DNA of 64,000 nt. Source: Laburnicola sp. R22_1 (taxonomy: Eukaryota; Ascomycota; Dothideomycetes; Pleosporales; Didymosphaeriaceae). The number at the start of each line of letters is the position of its first letter. Position 1 is the stretch's first letter. Location of the stretch: contig JACONQ010000002.1 in assembly GCA_014281115.1 (NCBI GenBank), forward strand, positions 1,612,001 through 1,676,000, given 5' to 3'. The notes beneath the pieces were generated by a model. That model was given only the letters and a program-made list of their open reading frames with translations, was not told the DNA's origin and made no database searches. Of the stretch, positions 19,655 through 30,690 are shown piece after piece. Position numbers and translations under genes: made by a program.

Positions 19655-22574
19655 TTACGGTCTGTATGGTTGCTGGAGCTCGGGAGATGTAGGAGATGAT
19701 GCCCGATAGGGGTTGTTAGATGCGCTTGAGGGAGACGGCTGTAATGTTCCCGATGCCTGGGGTGAACGTTGCTGCTGGGGCGGAATATAGGGTGTACTCT
19801 GACCCTGAGTGCGTGGTGGCGGTGCCAATGTCTGGTACTGATACTCTTCGATGTGTCCGGTCGAAATCGAGCTCGGTGATGCTGGTGTACGCGGTACTGA
19901 TTGAGGTGGAGGGGCATATGTGTTGCCGAAATTCTGGTGTTGCGGGGATGGGTTCACAGCGAGAGGTAGCGGAGGCATGCCCTGCCGAGGCTCCGTGTTG
20001 TAGGCACTGACGGTCGGGGAAAGAGTGGCACCTCCCTTTCTGCGGCCAGCGTTACTAGCCTTGTGAAGCAGACCGCGGACTTCGTCGAGATCGGGGCGGC
20101 CACTCATACTGGGGCGACCGTCTATGCTTGGGCGACCGATGGTGTTAGCATCGTCGCGTGTAGTCCAGGTATCGTCGCGGACGGCGTCTACACCAGGCTT
20201 GCGGTTGTTGATTTGACTGATGGCGGCCCCCTCGGATCCAACACCGAGGTAATCAGTTCCAGTCGATTTGCCCTGATCGTCGTCCTCGTTCTTCTTGTTC
20301 GTGGGATTCATGCGACTGGCATCCTTGTCATCGAGGTATTTCTGTCGCACGGCCTGCGCTTGCTCGGGCGAGATCGCAACCGACCACGAAGGCTTATTGG
20401 CATCCCCAAGGGCAGCGTCGCTGCCACCAGGGCCAGCAATCGGGACTTTTCGAAGGGCCACAACCAAGGCACACATGAACTTTGACCTTCGCGAGGCACG
20501 GAGACTTTCGTTAGCCCAGTTACTCTTATGCCGAATTTCAACACGTAGCTCAAGCTTGTTCATTTCGGCAATACCAACGACCTCAACCTCAATGTCGGAA
20601 TGGAAATCGCGGCTGTTGAGAGGGTCGCTGACAAAGGTGGCCATTTCTTGTTTCAACGCGTTGATATCTTCGAACGAGGTGTCGAAAGCGCAGAAAATGG
20701 AAACCTGCTCCCTCATGGCCTTGCTACGGGTGATGTTCTCAACCCATAGATTATTAAGGACGATGTTGGGCGTTTGCACAATTTTGCCGTTGTTGATTCG
20801 CTTGAACACGGTGTAGAGGAGGGAAATATGCTCGACTGTAAACTGATCCGCAGCAATGTCGACCCTGTCGCCAATGTCGTAAGGATGCTTGACGAAAAGG
20901 AAAATGCAAGAACCAAGAACTTCCTGAGAGGTTGCGGCGAACATGAAAGACAGGGAGAGCAAGGCGGTGGCAGAAGTCGCAAGAGTCGTCGTGAAGCTAG
21001 GGCTGAGGAAGCAGACTGTGCACGAATTAGTATTTATGTGCTCTCAATGATCCTATCTTGAACGATCATTCAACTTACCGATGACGAAGATGCATACAAC
21101 AAATACAATCGTGAACAACAGAGCGTCGAGCGCATTGATGGCTTGGTCGACATCGTGCATGCTGGACGCAATTGACTTTCGCTCTCGCCCGAATTCAGCT
21201 ACAGTCATGATCATTTCTTCGAGAGAAATATCGCCGTTGCAATCCTTGTCAAGGGCACTGAAGCACTCCTCCGCCTCTGATTGGCGACCAGCACCCATAA
21301 CCTCAGCGAGATCCTCCTGGTAAAGATTGTCTTTGCCTTCGCAGACGAAAGAGAGCCAAATGCGTCTTGCCAGAGCCTCCGAGGAGCGGTTGTTCTCCAA
21401 CGCCCCAAGAACAATATTGTGCGACGAATTAGGATCAAAGACTTTCTTTCCAGTGATCTCCTGTGCAACGGCGCCAAACGCACCAGTCACCTTATCTCCC
21501 ACACGTCCTACGTTTTGAAGTAAACGCATTGGAGTCTTGGAGCCTGCGCGGTTGTGTCCTATAGTTGCCTTCTTACTTCCCACGACGAAGGGCATGTTGT
21601 CTTGGATGACGTAGTCCTCTTCAGCGAATTCGTTGCAGTATTCCGGAAACAGGGCGCGCGATGCGTTATACATCTGGCCCAGAAGGTAGATGTTACGCTT
21701 TGAGTCTTTGATCTTGGCATCAAACTGCTTCCTGTGGTAGCTGATGCTGATCAACTGGATCAACACTCGTTCAGCGAGGATTATGCAGGTGCACACGAGC
21801 AGAGCAAGCAATATTGATCCCACTTTGTTCATCCAATCCGGCTCATCACCAGAGGTATTGGTTCGTACGATGAGAACTTGGTAGGTAACCTGATTGACAA
21901 TCATCCAGAAGACGAAAGACAAAGGCTTCTCGAGGGCTGCAAGCAGCAGCACATATTTTTTGATACCGGGGCTAACGACGCCGACGAGGAATTCAAAGAT
22001 GCGGGGAAGAAAGTGGGCTACGATCTTGCATGCCCAGAAACTAAGCCAGACTGGAATCGGAGTTAGTGTCAACAGTGTATGTGGGTCGGATATGCGTACT
22101 AATCTCGATCCAAATAAAGAACAGTTTCGGGCTCGCGCCATCCTTTTTGCCGTTGGTATTTCCAATCTTACCCGTGATGGTGCCAGTGGTAGCGAGTATG
22201 ATGGGTATAGCCAGGATAAGCGCCAGCGGTGCCACGTAGATCAAGTACCGAGTGACAATACTGAAATTGAGGATCTTCATGTAGAGTTTGCCCATACGGT
22301 TGAGAGCCGTCTTTTCCTCATCGTCACCGCCATCGCCAGTGGGGTTGTATGCATTTCCATTGGAATCTTGCTTCACGCGCCGCCTGCCGTGGAAGAGACG
22401 TATCTTTTCCGAACCGCCCTTCTCGTCTTGGGCCGCGTGCGAGGCCGTGTGGCTGACCACAGTCTGCAAAGGTATGTCGGTCGTGGTGTTCATGTTTTCG
22501 TTGCTGTCGTGCAGCGGCTGGAAGCCCTGGCGGGAAAGGCGACTAGACGATCTCTTGGAGATGTTCGCCGACAT
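19655..22574 (-). CDS. EF-hand mechanosensitive channel of the MscS family (Msy1/Msy2-like)
   Basis: Three exons: 22574-22100, 22050-21079, 21015-19655, with introns of 49 and 63 bp in matching phases. The product has 935 residues. Membrane segments occur near residues 115-140 (VAPLALILAIPIILATTG), across the WLSFWACKIVAHFLP region, and near SILLALLVCTCIILAE. An EF-hand with DKDCNGDISLEEM lies before the last membrane block IVFVVCIFVIG. Then comes the pore helix and MscS beta domain: QEVLGSCIFLFVKHPYDIGDRV followed by QTPNIVLNN. In fission yeast the homologues Msy1 and Msy2 sit in the ER or plasma membrane and release Ca2+ under hypo-osmotic stress. The EF-hand suggests Ca2+ control. The C-terminal 200 residues are Pro/Gln/Ser-rich, probably disordered. 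Confidence 0.93.
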
Positions 22575-23847
22575 TGAAGGGCAGTGCCGGGTGTGTGGAG
22601 GGCGTCACCGCAGCCAAACAGGCAGGCGATGGAAGCAGCGAGGGTGGGCAGCGGTCGCAGACAGCTGGGAGAATGAAAGAGTGGAGGTGGGCGCGGAATG
22701 TGCGTCGAGCACAAGGCGTGGTGTAGCACAGAGGCCGACGGGGAATTGAGCGAAGACCAGCGTTCAACTGGACCGTAATTACAAGACGAGGAGAGAAAAA
22801 GCGAGCGAGCGTGGGTGCCTGGGTGCCTGGGGACAGCACAGCGTGAGGCCGGTCGCGTTGAGGCGGAGTGAATGAAGAATGCGGGCAGCGAGGGAATGAA
22901 GTCTTTGTTTCCCTTGTCTCAGGTCTGAGGTTGAATAATGACTATCCGCTGCAGGTACGCGCCACAGCTCGACTCTGAAACGGCGCTAAAGTACGCTAAT
23001 CGCGTCTACACCATCCCACTCTCCGTTTGCTGCCAATAATCCGACCGTCACGGCGCTGCTGCAGAGCTCGCTCTTGCTTATGTCGACAGAAACGCAGAAG
23101 TGTCTCGCAGCCCATCGTTGCCCACCGCCGTTGCGTACTGTTCGCTGCAGGAGCCGACGCCGCGAGATGAACAACGCCGCCTGCACCCCTGAGCTGATCC
23201 GATCTCGACGCCGACGCTTTATCGATACCGTAACGTGGCCGTTCCTCCCGGGACCCGAGCCGAGTTTTAGGTCCTCGGTCTCTAGAACGTTGCGTACGCC
23301 CTGGCCCTGTACCATTCCAGAAGTCCGACGGCACCGGCGAGGCGCAGTACTTTGCGAGCCTGAAATATCAACATCCCCGAACTGTGAATACGAATATTCA
23401 ATGTTCCTGTGGGCTGTCGCTCGTGTGATTATTGCAAGCCGACCGTCGAGGAGTCGTCGAGCACATGATGGACAGTCATCCCAGTCGGCGGTCGGGATCC
23501 GCAAAAGGCCCTGTTTTCTCCACACGCATACGCAACTTCTCCATCTGCCGGTGACAAGACCCAGAATGATCTCAGCTCGATGTAACGGTTCGTGCGAAAT
23601 TTTTTGAGAGTGTAATTGACCCCCACAAGCTAACCCAACGATTGGCGGGGAACTACTACCGCCGCCGCCGCTCTAGTGCAGAGGCATACGCGTGGGCCTT
23701 TTGGGACATCTAGAACAGAGCCGCGCAATGGCACTACCTACCAGGTAAGAACAGCAACGGAAGCAGTCATCATGTGAACGAGGTCTGGAGAGTGCTCTTC
23801 GAACGCTCTATCGGGAGCCTTGTGCTATCGCTTTGTGCTTGCCATCA
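22575..23847. other. Intergenic, no gene seen
   Basis: Long 5' flank of the channel gene and 3' flank of the alpha/beta hydrolase. A 179-codon minus-strand frame at 22986-23525 has an Arg-rich composition without domain features and is probably chance. Confidence 0.35.
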
Positions 23848-25217
23848 CTACTTCGCTTGTGCGGAGACGCCATCAGTTCTCCTAACAGTATCATCACCTT
23901 CTTCACCCAAGGCCGAAAACGATGCCCGCACCCTCTCCAACCAGATGTCTGTGGCTTCAAATTCAGGATCCATCAGGCGGTCGTGGTCCGATCCCTTCAT
24001 GATCTCACTCCTATAATCGTAGCCTTTCTGTCTAGAAATCTCAATCACCGAGTTTCTCCTGTTGCTAACATCCGCCGAGGAAGGCTGTACGGGCGCCCAA
24101 CAGTCGTCGAAATATTGCCTGCCTCTTTTCCCCACCATATGGTCGTCTTGCGCGTGGAAAGCATCTATCGTCCACCTCCTTCTGCCGCCACTTTGCTGGC
24201 TTTCTTCGTTGATGGCCTCCGAAAACAATGGCACAAAAGAGTCAATGTCGGACCAGGACACGTTTGACGAACACCATGAAACTGTACGAGGGTTCTTCAA
24301 GAAGAGCTGGGCATCGGCTGACTGACCGTCGGTCGTTTCCGCGAAGAGGTACGTAACGATCAATTTCCGTAACTCCTCGACTACTTCGGGATCATCCAGA
24401 GCCAGATCTGAGAGACTTCCATCTGATGTCGTCGATGTGGGCCCAGAAGCGGCGTTGGAAGTACCTGGCGTGGTCGGTATAGGCGTTGCTCGGGGCGTAG
24501 ACCGAGGCAAGGAACTTTTCATGACTTGGACAAGACCGCTGCTCACACCACCCAATGGTACAATGTTGTTGTTGATGAAGCGTGCTAGTGAGGAAAATTT
24601 ACCGATTGCGGCTGACGGTAGGAGTTCGGTGGCCCTCATTTGGTTGACCTTGGTATGGGAATGATGCACCCATGGAGCCTAATCGATAAGCGTATGTCTC
24701 CTCGCTCGAGTTGTTAATTATGGATTCCATACAAAGAAGCAAGCATACGGGTTATCAGGATGCAACAAGTTTGGATGCGTAAGTATCGTATTCAGTGCGT
24801 AGATGGCGCCTCCGCTATGACTAGCAATAGACACATGTGGGATGTTCAGATGAGAGAGAAGTTGCGGTACCATTTCTGAGGACAACTCACGTTAGATCAG
24901 GAAACTTGATGCCAGGCTGACTCACCAAGCCACACAGGTATGCGTTCTTCCAACGCGACAGGATCGCTGCCGCCAATCCCAGGCCTGTCTGGATGGATGA
25001 TACGAACGCTGTGTTTCCTGGCTACCTGGTCCAACGGCGAGTAAGCAAGACGTCCTCCCATCAGAGCGCCGCACATAAGGACGACGGCATCGCTGTCCCG
25101 GTCGCCGTAGTCGGAATAGGAGATCCGACAAGACTTCGTGCGGCAGGTGCCAGGATTCGGTAGCAGTGTGAAAGTTTGGTGAAATCGCCGGTCGCATAGA
25201 AATTCGATGACGCCCAT
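23848..25217 (-). CDS. Alpha/beta hydrolase-fold protein
   Basis: Three exons: 25217-24926, 24875-24733 and 24678-23848, with introns of 50 and 54 bp; 421 residues. Domain order: YSDYGDRDSDAVVLMCGALMGGR (oxyanion strand, given as the block start), IIHPDRPGIGGSD, then VSIASHSGGAIYALN with the nucleophile elbow S-H-S-G-G, and APWVHHSH. The second intron donor is GTATGG at 24732; this choice gives HPDNPYACFFAPWVHHS, which matches the usual spacing. An earlier GTATGC would break the frame. The C-terminal half carries a Ser/Thr/Pro-rich insertion (about residues 205-245) before the region with the likely acid and His (HAQDDHMVG). Substrate cannot be told. Confidence 0.82.
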
Positions 25218-25913
25218 GATGCGGACGTTGAGTCTGCCGTCGGGTCAGCTTAGCGCATGAGGATTTTCGCAGGTAGAAACGTGTTCAGAGATGCAGGAAG
25301 CTTAGTATACAGGTTCGGTTGAGTCGAGTGAATATAGATGTAGCAAAATGAAGGAAGGTGAGCTCTCGGTTGTTAGGCAGCAGCAACCCGACAAGTAAAC
25401 GGACTTTTTGTTTACGTGCTGTTGCAGCGGCGCTAACCAGTGTCACTTAGTTTAGGATATTCTCGCGTGTCTACGGTTTCTCTCGATGTAAGCGGAAGCA
25501 TACTACGCGCTCGTTTGTTTGTACACATCTGAGTCTGCCTGTCACTTTTTTCGCGAGCTCTTCGTGGCCACCTACACTAGTGTAAGGTAGCTGCTCTACA
25601 GAAGCCGTTCACGCAGTACTGTAGTTTCCTGCATACACACACTCACTTACCTGTCCCTCAACTCGCCACATCTACTTATCCCCCGCCCAGCCCCGGGGTC
25701 GACACAGTAGTCATGTGCACGATTCAGGCCGCGGGCCCGGGCCGCAGTTAAGCCGGCCCAGCAAGTTACGCTAGGGCAAGTGTCACACCTACTGTCCTCA
25801 CCATCTTCTAACTTCCTGAGCTCATAGACCGTGACGATCCTATCGATACAAGCATTGCCTGCAATAGTTCAATACAACGTACCCAGAGTGTTGGTCGCCA
25901 ACCGACTACGCGG
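25218..25913. other. Divergent promoter region between hydrolase and Gcn5
   Basis: About 700 bp between two genes reading apart. It includes GC-rich stretches around 25680-25760. No gene is supported. Confidence 0.4.
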
Positions 25914-27203
25914 ATGGATAAAGCAGACTCGCACCTGTTGCCGGCCGACGGCAGGCAGAATGTCCCCGCCGCAAAGCGTCCGGCTTCCGAAGAAGTGAAT
26001 GCCGCCTCCGATACCAAAAAAATCAAGGGCTCGGACAGCGGAATGACAGAAGCGGTTGCTCAAGGTCCAACTGCAGACCGGCGAGTTCCTATCTTTGAGA
26101 GGGTACGTCTAGACCTTTACAAGCCAAGAACGATACTAACTATCAAAAAGCCTGCAGTTATAGAAGAACGAAACGGCGAGATCCAATTTCGGGTTGCTAA
26201 CAATGATGGCAGCAGACAGAGTACGATCATTCTCACAGGTCTCAAAAACCTGTTTCAAAAGCAACTTCCGAAAATGCCTAAGGATTATATCGCACGGCTC
26301 GTCTACGACCGCAACCACACGTCTCTCGCCCTCGTAAAACTGCCCTTAGAGGTTGTTGGAGGAATTGCAATTCGAGAGTTCCGAGACCGGAAATTCGCCG
26401 AAATCGTTTTTTGCGCTGTCTCATCGGATCAACAGGTCAAAGGATACGGGGCCCATCTCATGGCGCATTTAAAGGATTATGTTAGAGCTGCATCCCCAGC
26501 GATGCATTTCCTAACTTACGCCGATAACTTTGCCACTGGGTACTTTCAAAAACAAGGGTTTACTAAAGAGATTACACTCCCTAAGTCTGCATGGATGGGG
26601 TATATCAAGGATTACGAGGGAGGAACACTTATGCAATGCAGTATGCTTCCCCGAATACGTTACCTAGAAGCTAGTCGCATGCTTCTAAAGCAGAAGGAAA
26701 CCGTACAAGCGAAGATCCGCAGCTTGAGTAAAAGTCATGTCATCCACGCTCCGCCTCAGAAATGGGCCAACGGCGACCTCACTCCAATTGATCCAAACTC
26801 TATTCCAGCCATTCGGGCAACTGGCTGGTCTCCGTCCATGGATACACTAGCACGGGAACCACGTCGCGGCCCTAACTTCAACGCCTTCCTAATGTTTTTG
26901 TATCAAATTCAGAACCATAAACAAGCATGGCCTTTCCTTAAGCCAGTCGATAAAGACGAAGTCCCTGATTATTACAATGTCATTACGTCACCAATGGATC
27001 TGACGACCACGGAAGAACGACTGGAAAAAGGGGATTACGACACACCGAGAGACCTTATCAATGATCTGAAGTTGATATTTACCAATTGCCGGAAATACAA
27101 TGACGCAGCGACGGTATACGCCAAGTGTGCGGTCAAACTGGAGAAGTACATGTGGACTCTTGTCGAGGATATTCCTGAGTGGTATGAACTACTTGAGAAA
27201 TGA
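25914..27203 (+). CDS. gcn5: Gcn5-type histone acetyltransferase with bromodomain
   Basis: The frame is continuous for 429 codons, but 26103-26150 is a 48-bp in-frame intron (GTACGT donor, TACTAAC branch, AAAAG acceptor). Its removal gives 413 residues, the usual length. The GNAT domain includes [34 protein letters not shown] with the catalytic Glu and the acetyl-CoA loop QVKGYG, and the block [17 protein letters not shown]. The bromodomain has [13 protein letters not shown] and NCRKYND with the acetyl-lysine-binding Asn. As part of SAGA/ADA it acetylates histone H3 in the nucleus. Compared with the very conserved Gcn5 of other fungi as I remember it, this copy differs at many positions (for example [15 protein letters not shown]), so it may be a fast-evolving orthologue or a second, divergent paralogue. 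Confidence 0.93.
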   Translation: MDKADSHLLPADGRQNVPAAKRPASEEVNAASDTKKIKGSDSGMTEAVAQGPTADRRVPIFERVRLDLYKPRTILTIKKPAVIEERNGEIQFRVANNDGSRQSTIILTGLKNLFQKQLPKMPKDYIARLVYDRNHTSLALVKLPLEVVGGIAIREFRDRKFAEIVFCAVSSDQQVKGYGAHLMAHLKDYVRAASPAMHFLTYADNFATGYFQKQGFTKEITLPKSAWMGYIKDYEGGTLMQCSMLPRIRYLEASRMLLKQKETVQAKIRSLSKSHVIHAPPQKWANGDLTPIDPNSIPAIRATGWSPSMDTLAREPRRGPNFNAFLMFLYQIQNHKQAWPFLKPVDKDEVPDYYNVITSPMDLTTTEERLEKGDYDTPRDLINDLKLIFTNCRKYNDAATVYAKCAVKLEKYMWTLVEDIPEWYELLEK

Positions 27204-28438
27204 CTGATGTTGACGCATTCTTCTCTTTCACATAATCTGACGGCTAGCGGGTACTTACGGTTCGGACAGAATAGCCCTCCCGAGCTTTCGGGCGTAGCAT
27301 GATTCTGACACCCGGTAATCTTGCACGTAGCAGTAGCGGCTAACTATCATACATCGACCTGTTGCAATGCGGCATATCGGTACCATCATTCTCCCAACCA
27401 ACATCGAAGCCACGACAACAGTGGTGAATACTGTTCGTGTTGGGAATCTACTACCGAGGGGAGAAATTCGTCTTAAACGTACGCATGGTGATCGCGTAAG
27501 CGTGGGGCTTTTGAGCGATTCGAACATGTAGATGCGGTGATATATGGAGGAAGAGGAATTGGATATGATGGCGATGTATGCTACGCCAGGAACTTTCGAG
27601 TCATGCCAGAGAGATAGATATTCAGGGACGAGAAAACTTGGACACAATTGCACTTGCGGCTAGTTGTCTAGCCTGCGTTGGTGTTTGATAATCTGGGAAA
27701 ATCACACTGTGACTATGCAATGTGTCCGGTTCATTTCCACTCCAGTCTACCACTACCCATGGAGTGTGTCGTCCTCGTTCTGGGGTCATGCTGACCTCAG
27801 CTTGAAATAGACCGAAAACGTGGATTGTAAGCTGTAAGCGCGAGAGCAACTTCTGCTAATAAGCTGCACTAGTGTTGCGAGGGATCCAATATAAGGCCAA
27901 TCCGACCAAATCCGCCCAGCGTTGATTCTTATGTAGAGGCTGACGCCATGCGAGTGTTGGCTTTCGAGGAGCTGGTGAAGAAAAGGGAAGGAGCGATGAT
28001 ACAAGCGGGAAGGTGGTGCGCTAGTCCAAGGCCTAACCACGTGCTCCTTACGGGCTAAAGGGAACAACATCCGGCTTTCGCAAGGAACCGTTCCTCCACA
28101 CCTCCACATCATCTCCAATTGAGCCTGTTCACTCGCTTCCAGAATATGGGTTTCTGCATTGCGGATCGCGGTAGTCCAATCAGGCACTTCTCTCATCAGC
28201 TAGTGACTGCAAGTACTGGGGTACATCTCGCACATATTAAAAAAACATATTGTGCCGGCTGGACCGACAGCGCAGTTTTCCCAGCTTATAGAGCGGTTCA
28301 AATTATAAGGCGCTTTCTGGACCTGTAAGCAGCAGACCTGCAGCCCTTGAAGCGCGTATAAGTAGTCAACAGAGCTGGTTCTTGAGGGACGCTGCTCCAC
28401 TCTTTTCGTGCATCCAGGAGACTCGATTCAGCTTCACG
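27204..28438. other. Intergenic, no gene seen
   Basis: About 1.2 kb with short unconvincing frames. The last 100 bases contain a TATA-like element for the epimerase. Confidence 0.35.
28357..28364 (+). promoter_or_regulatory. TATA-like element of the epimerase gene
   Basis: TATAAGTA lies about 75 bp before the ATG at 28439, a plausible Pol II core promoter position. Confidence 0.4.
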
Positions 28439-29874
28439 ATGAAGTATACGTGCGCCTTGCTCGCAGTCGCAGCTTCTGCAGCCGCACTTCCAGGGAGTCA
28501 CAAACCCAGTCCGAAACCCGATGCGGACGGCAAATATACGCTCACAGCTCCAGGAATAAAAGCCCAGGTATGAAGCTTTGCCCCTGAATCATTTTTCAAT
28601 CTACATTTATGCGTTGACTTTGTGTTCCATACTGGGTGTGTCGTATCTCAATGATGATTATCGCGAGCAGCTGCTTACAGCAGACTTACTGTTCCATAGT
28701 TCATTCCATACGCTGCTACCCTTACGAATCTCTTCGTGAAAGGTAAGCTGACCAAAGTCAAAACGTGGCGTCCAACTAACATGGGGTAGACAAGAATGGC
28801 GTCGAGCGAGATATCGTTCTAGGATACGACAACACATCTTACTATGGTACGTCTCCAGCTCTGATAAAAGGTCTCGTGCTGACTGGCAGGCAGCTGTCGA
28901 CCCTGGACACCCTGTCTACAATGCCATACCTGGACGTTATGTCAACCGTATTGGGAAGGGCACCTTCACCATTGACGGAGTTACATACCACACCGAACTC
29001 AATGACGGACCGAACACTCTCCACAGCGGAACGAACAACTGGTCTTACCGCACATGGAACGTCACCGAAGTGACTAACCAATCTATAACATTTTCGATTT
29101 GCGACCCGGCGAATTCGACCGGCATGCCCGGCCGTGTCGAAGCCAGTGTGACCTACTCGGTCTCGAAGAACAAATGGAGCATAGTCATGGATGCAGTCTC
29201 GCCGGATACTAAGACGCCAATCATGCTCACCCAGCACACATATTTTCAGCTGGATGCTTTCGGAAACCCAGCCACCAGGACCATCTGGAACCATACTCTC
29301 TACGCACCTAATGCTAAGCGCGTGTTAAAGGCTGACAAAAACGCCTTGCCGACTGGAGAAATTGCCAAGGTCGCAAAGAAGAGCACTGATGATTTCTGGA
29401 CGGCTCCTCACCAGCTCGGATTCGCGTCTGGCAACCCCGACTTCGAAGACCACTGCGGTAGCGGCTGCCACGGATACAATGGCGCTTGGGCTTTCGACGA
29501 CAAGAGGAACAAGAAGGATGTTGCGCTCACTCTGAGCAGCAAGTGGAGCGGAATCACGGCGGACCTCCGGACCAACCAGGATGCGGTGGTTCTGTACACG
29601 TGCAACTGGAACGATGGAAAGACCGAGTTCAAGAGCACGCAAGGCGTCCAGGGCCAGGACAAGTTCATTCCGCGCGACGGCTGCATTGCTATCGAAGCCC
29701 AGGACTACGTGGATGGAATCAACCAGTGAGTTTTCCTTCTCTCCTAGAAGGTAGGTAGAGAGCGGTTCGTTGCTAATGCTGCGCAGTCCCGAGTGGGGTC
29801 GTCTCGGCGAGCAAATCTTCGGGCCGGGACAGAAGTATCACTGGTCGTCTTCCTGGGAGTTTGGCACCATGTAG
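28439..29874 (+). CDS. Secreted aldose 1-epimerase (galactose mutarotase-like)
   Basis: Five exons: 28439-28567, 28700-28742, 28790-28846, 28894-29725, 29787-29874; introns 132, 47, 47 and 61 bp. The product has 382 residues. The N-terminus MKYTCALLAVAASAAALPG is a clear signal peptide, so the enzyme is exported. The mutarotase fold shows IPYAATLTNLFV, VLGYDN, PGRYVNRIGKG (substrate Arg), LNDGPNTLHSG with the conserved His, THYF-type block HTYFQLDAFG (catalytic His), and the final Glu in GCIAIEAQDY. These enzymes interconvert alpha and beta anomers of galactose or glucose. Third-intron acceptor choice: two AGs lie four bases apart; the second (28893) keeps the frame and yields AVDPGHPVYNA. 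Several NxT/S sites fit a secreted glycoprotein. Confidence 0.93.
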
Positions 29875-30690
29875 GCCGAGGCAAGGGAATTGTCGAGCAT
29901 GATGGCGCTGTAGCAACATATGATAATGACCTGGCGTTTGATATAAATTCCGCCAAGGATGCCTACTGTTTGAATGCAACATGTTCCCATCCAGTGTGTG
30001 TTGGCGGGAACACGTCAATGCAGCTTGAGTGGGGCTTAGTGTACTTCGTCATCGTTGTCGATGCAGGTGTCTAAAGGCTGTTGCGGGCGACATTTGTGGG
30101 TCAATGTCTACGGTCGGTGCCATTACGAAGGCATGACTGTCGAGAGGGGTGACTCAGCTGGCGGCGCGACTGGGACAACACGGCTGTGAATTGTCTGTGA
30201 GCTGGCCCTGACCTTGGGCCTTTCCCCCGCCTACCGACTGCCCTTGCTGCCGTCGCCAAGACCTACATCATCCATCACGGCATCGCCCGTCACCGTCCAG
30301 GCCTCGTCGCCCTCTTGCCTGCTGCCCGTCCCCAGCATCCCACCCCTCCGCGCTGCATCCCGTTCTCTCCCCACGCCTGGCCCAGTGCATGCACGCCCGT
30401 ACTTAGCGTGCGACGGGCCGGCTCCACCGAAAGCACCATTGACCGCGTGCGCAGGCCAGGGCAGTCGTGCATGCACGCCATTCTATCATGTCCTTGTGAC
30501 ACCCGCTATCTCTCGCACCTCGGACGACTTGACGCTCGCTCCCGCCAACCGATAAGGGAGAATAGCGCGTGCTCGCACTGCTCATCTACCTTCGCTCCGG
30601 GCCATCTACGCCGTTGCTCCCTCGGCCTCCTCGGCACATCCGCCTTCTGCCCCCAGCCCTCCACCGAACCGCAGCCATACCGCCATCGCC
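29875..30690. other. Intergenic, 5' region of Sip5
   Basis: 3' flank of the epimerase and a C-rich pyrimidine leader before Sip5. Overlapping long frames on both strands at 30200-30690 are composition artefacts. Confidence 0.4.

Noticed and set aside
22986..23525. 179-codon minus-strand frame
   Set aside because: Arg/Ser-rich without domain or splice logic; other frames are open over the same GC-rich sequence.
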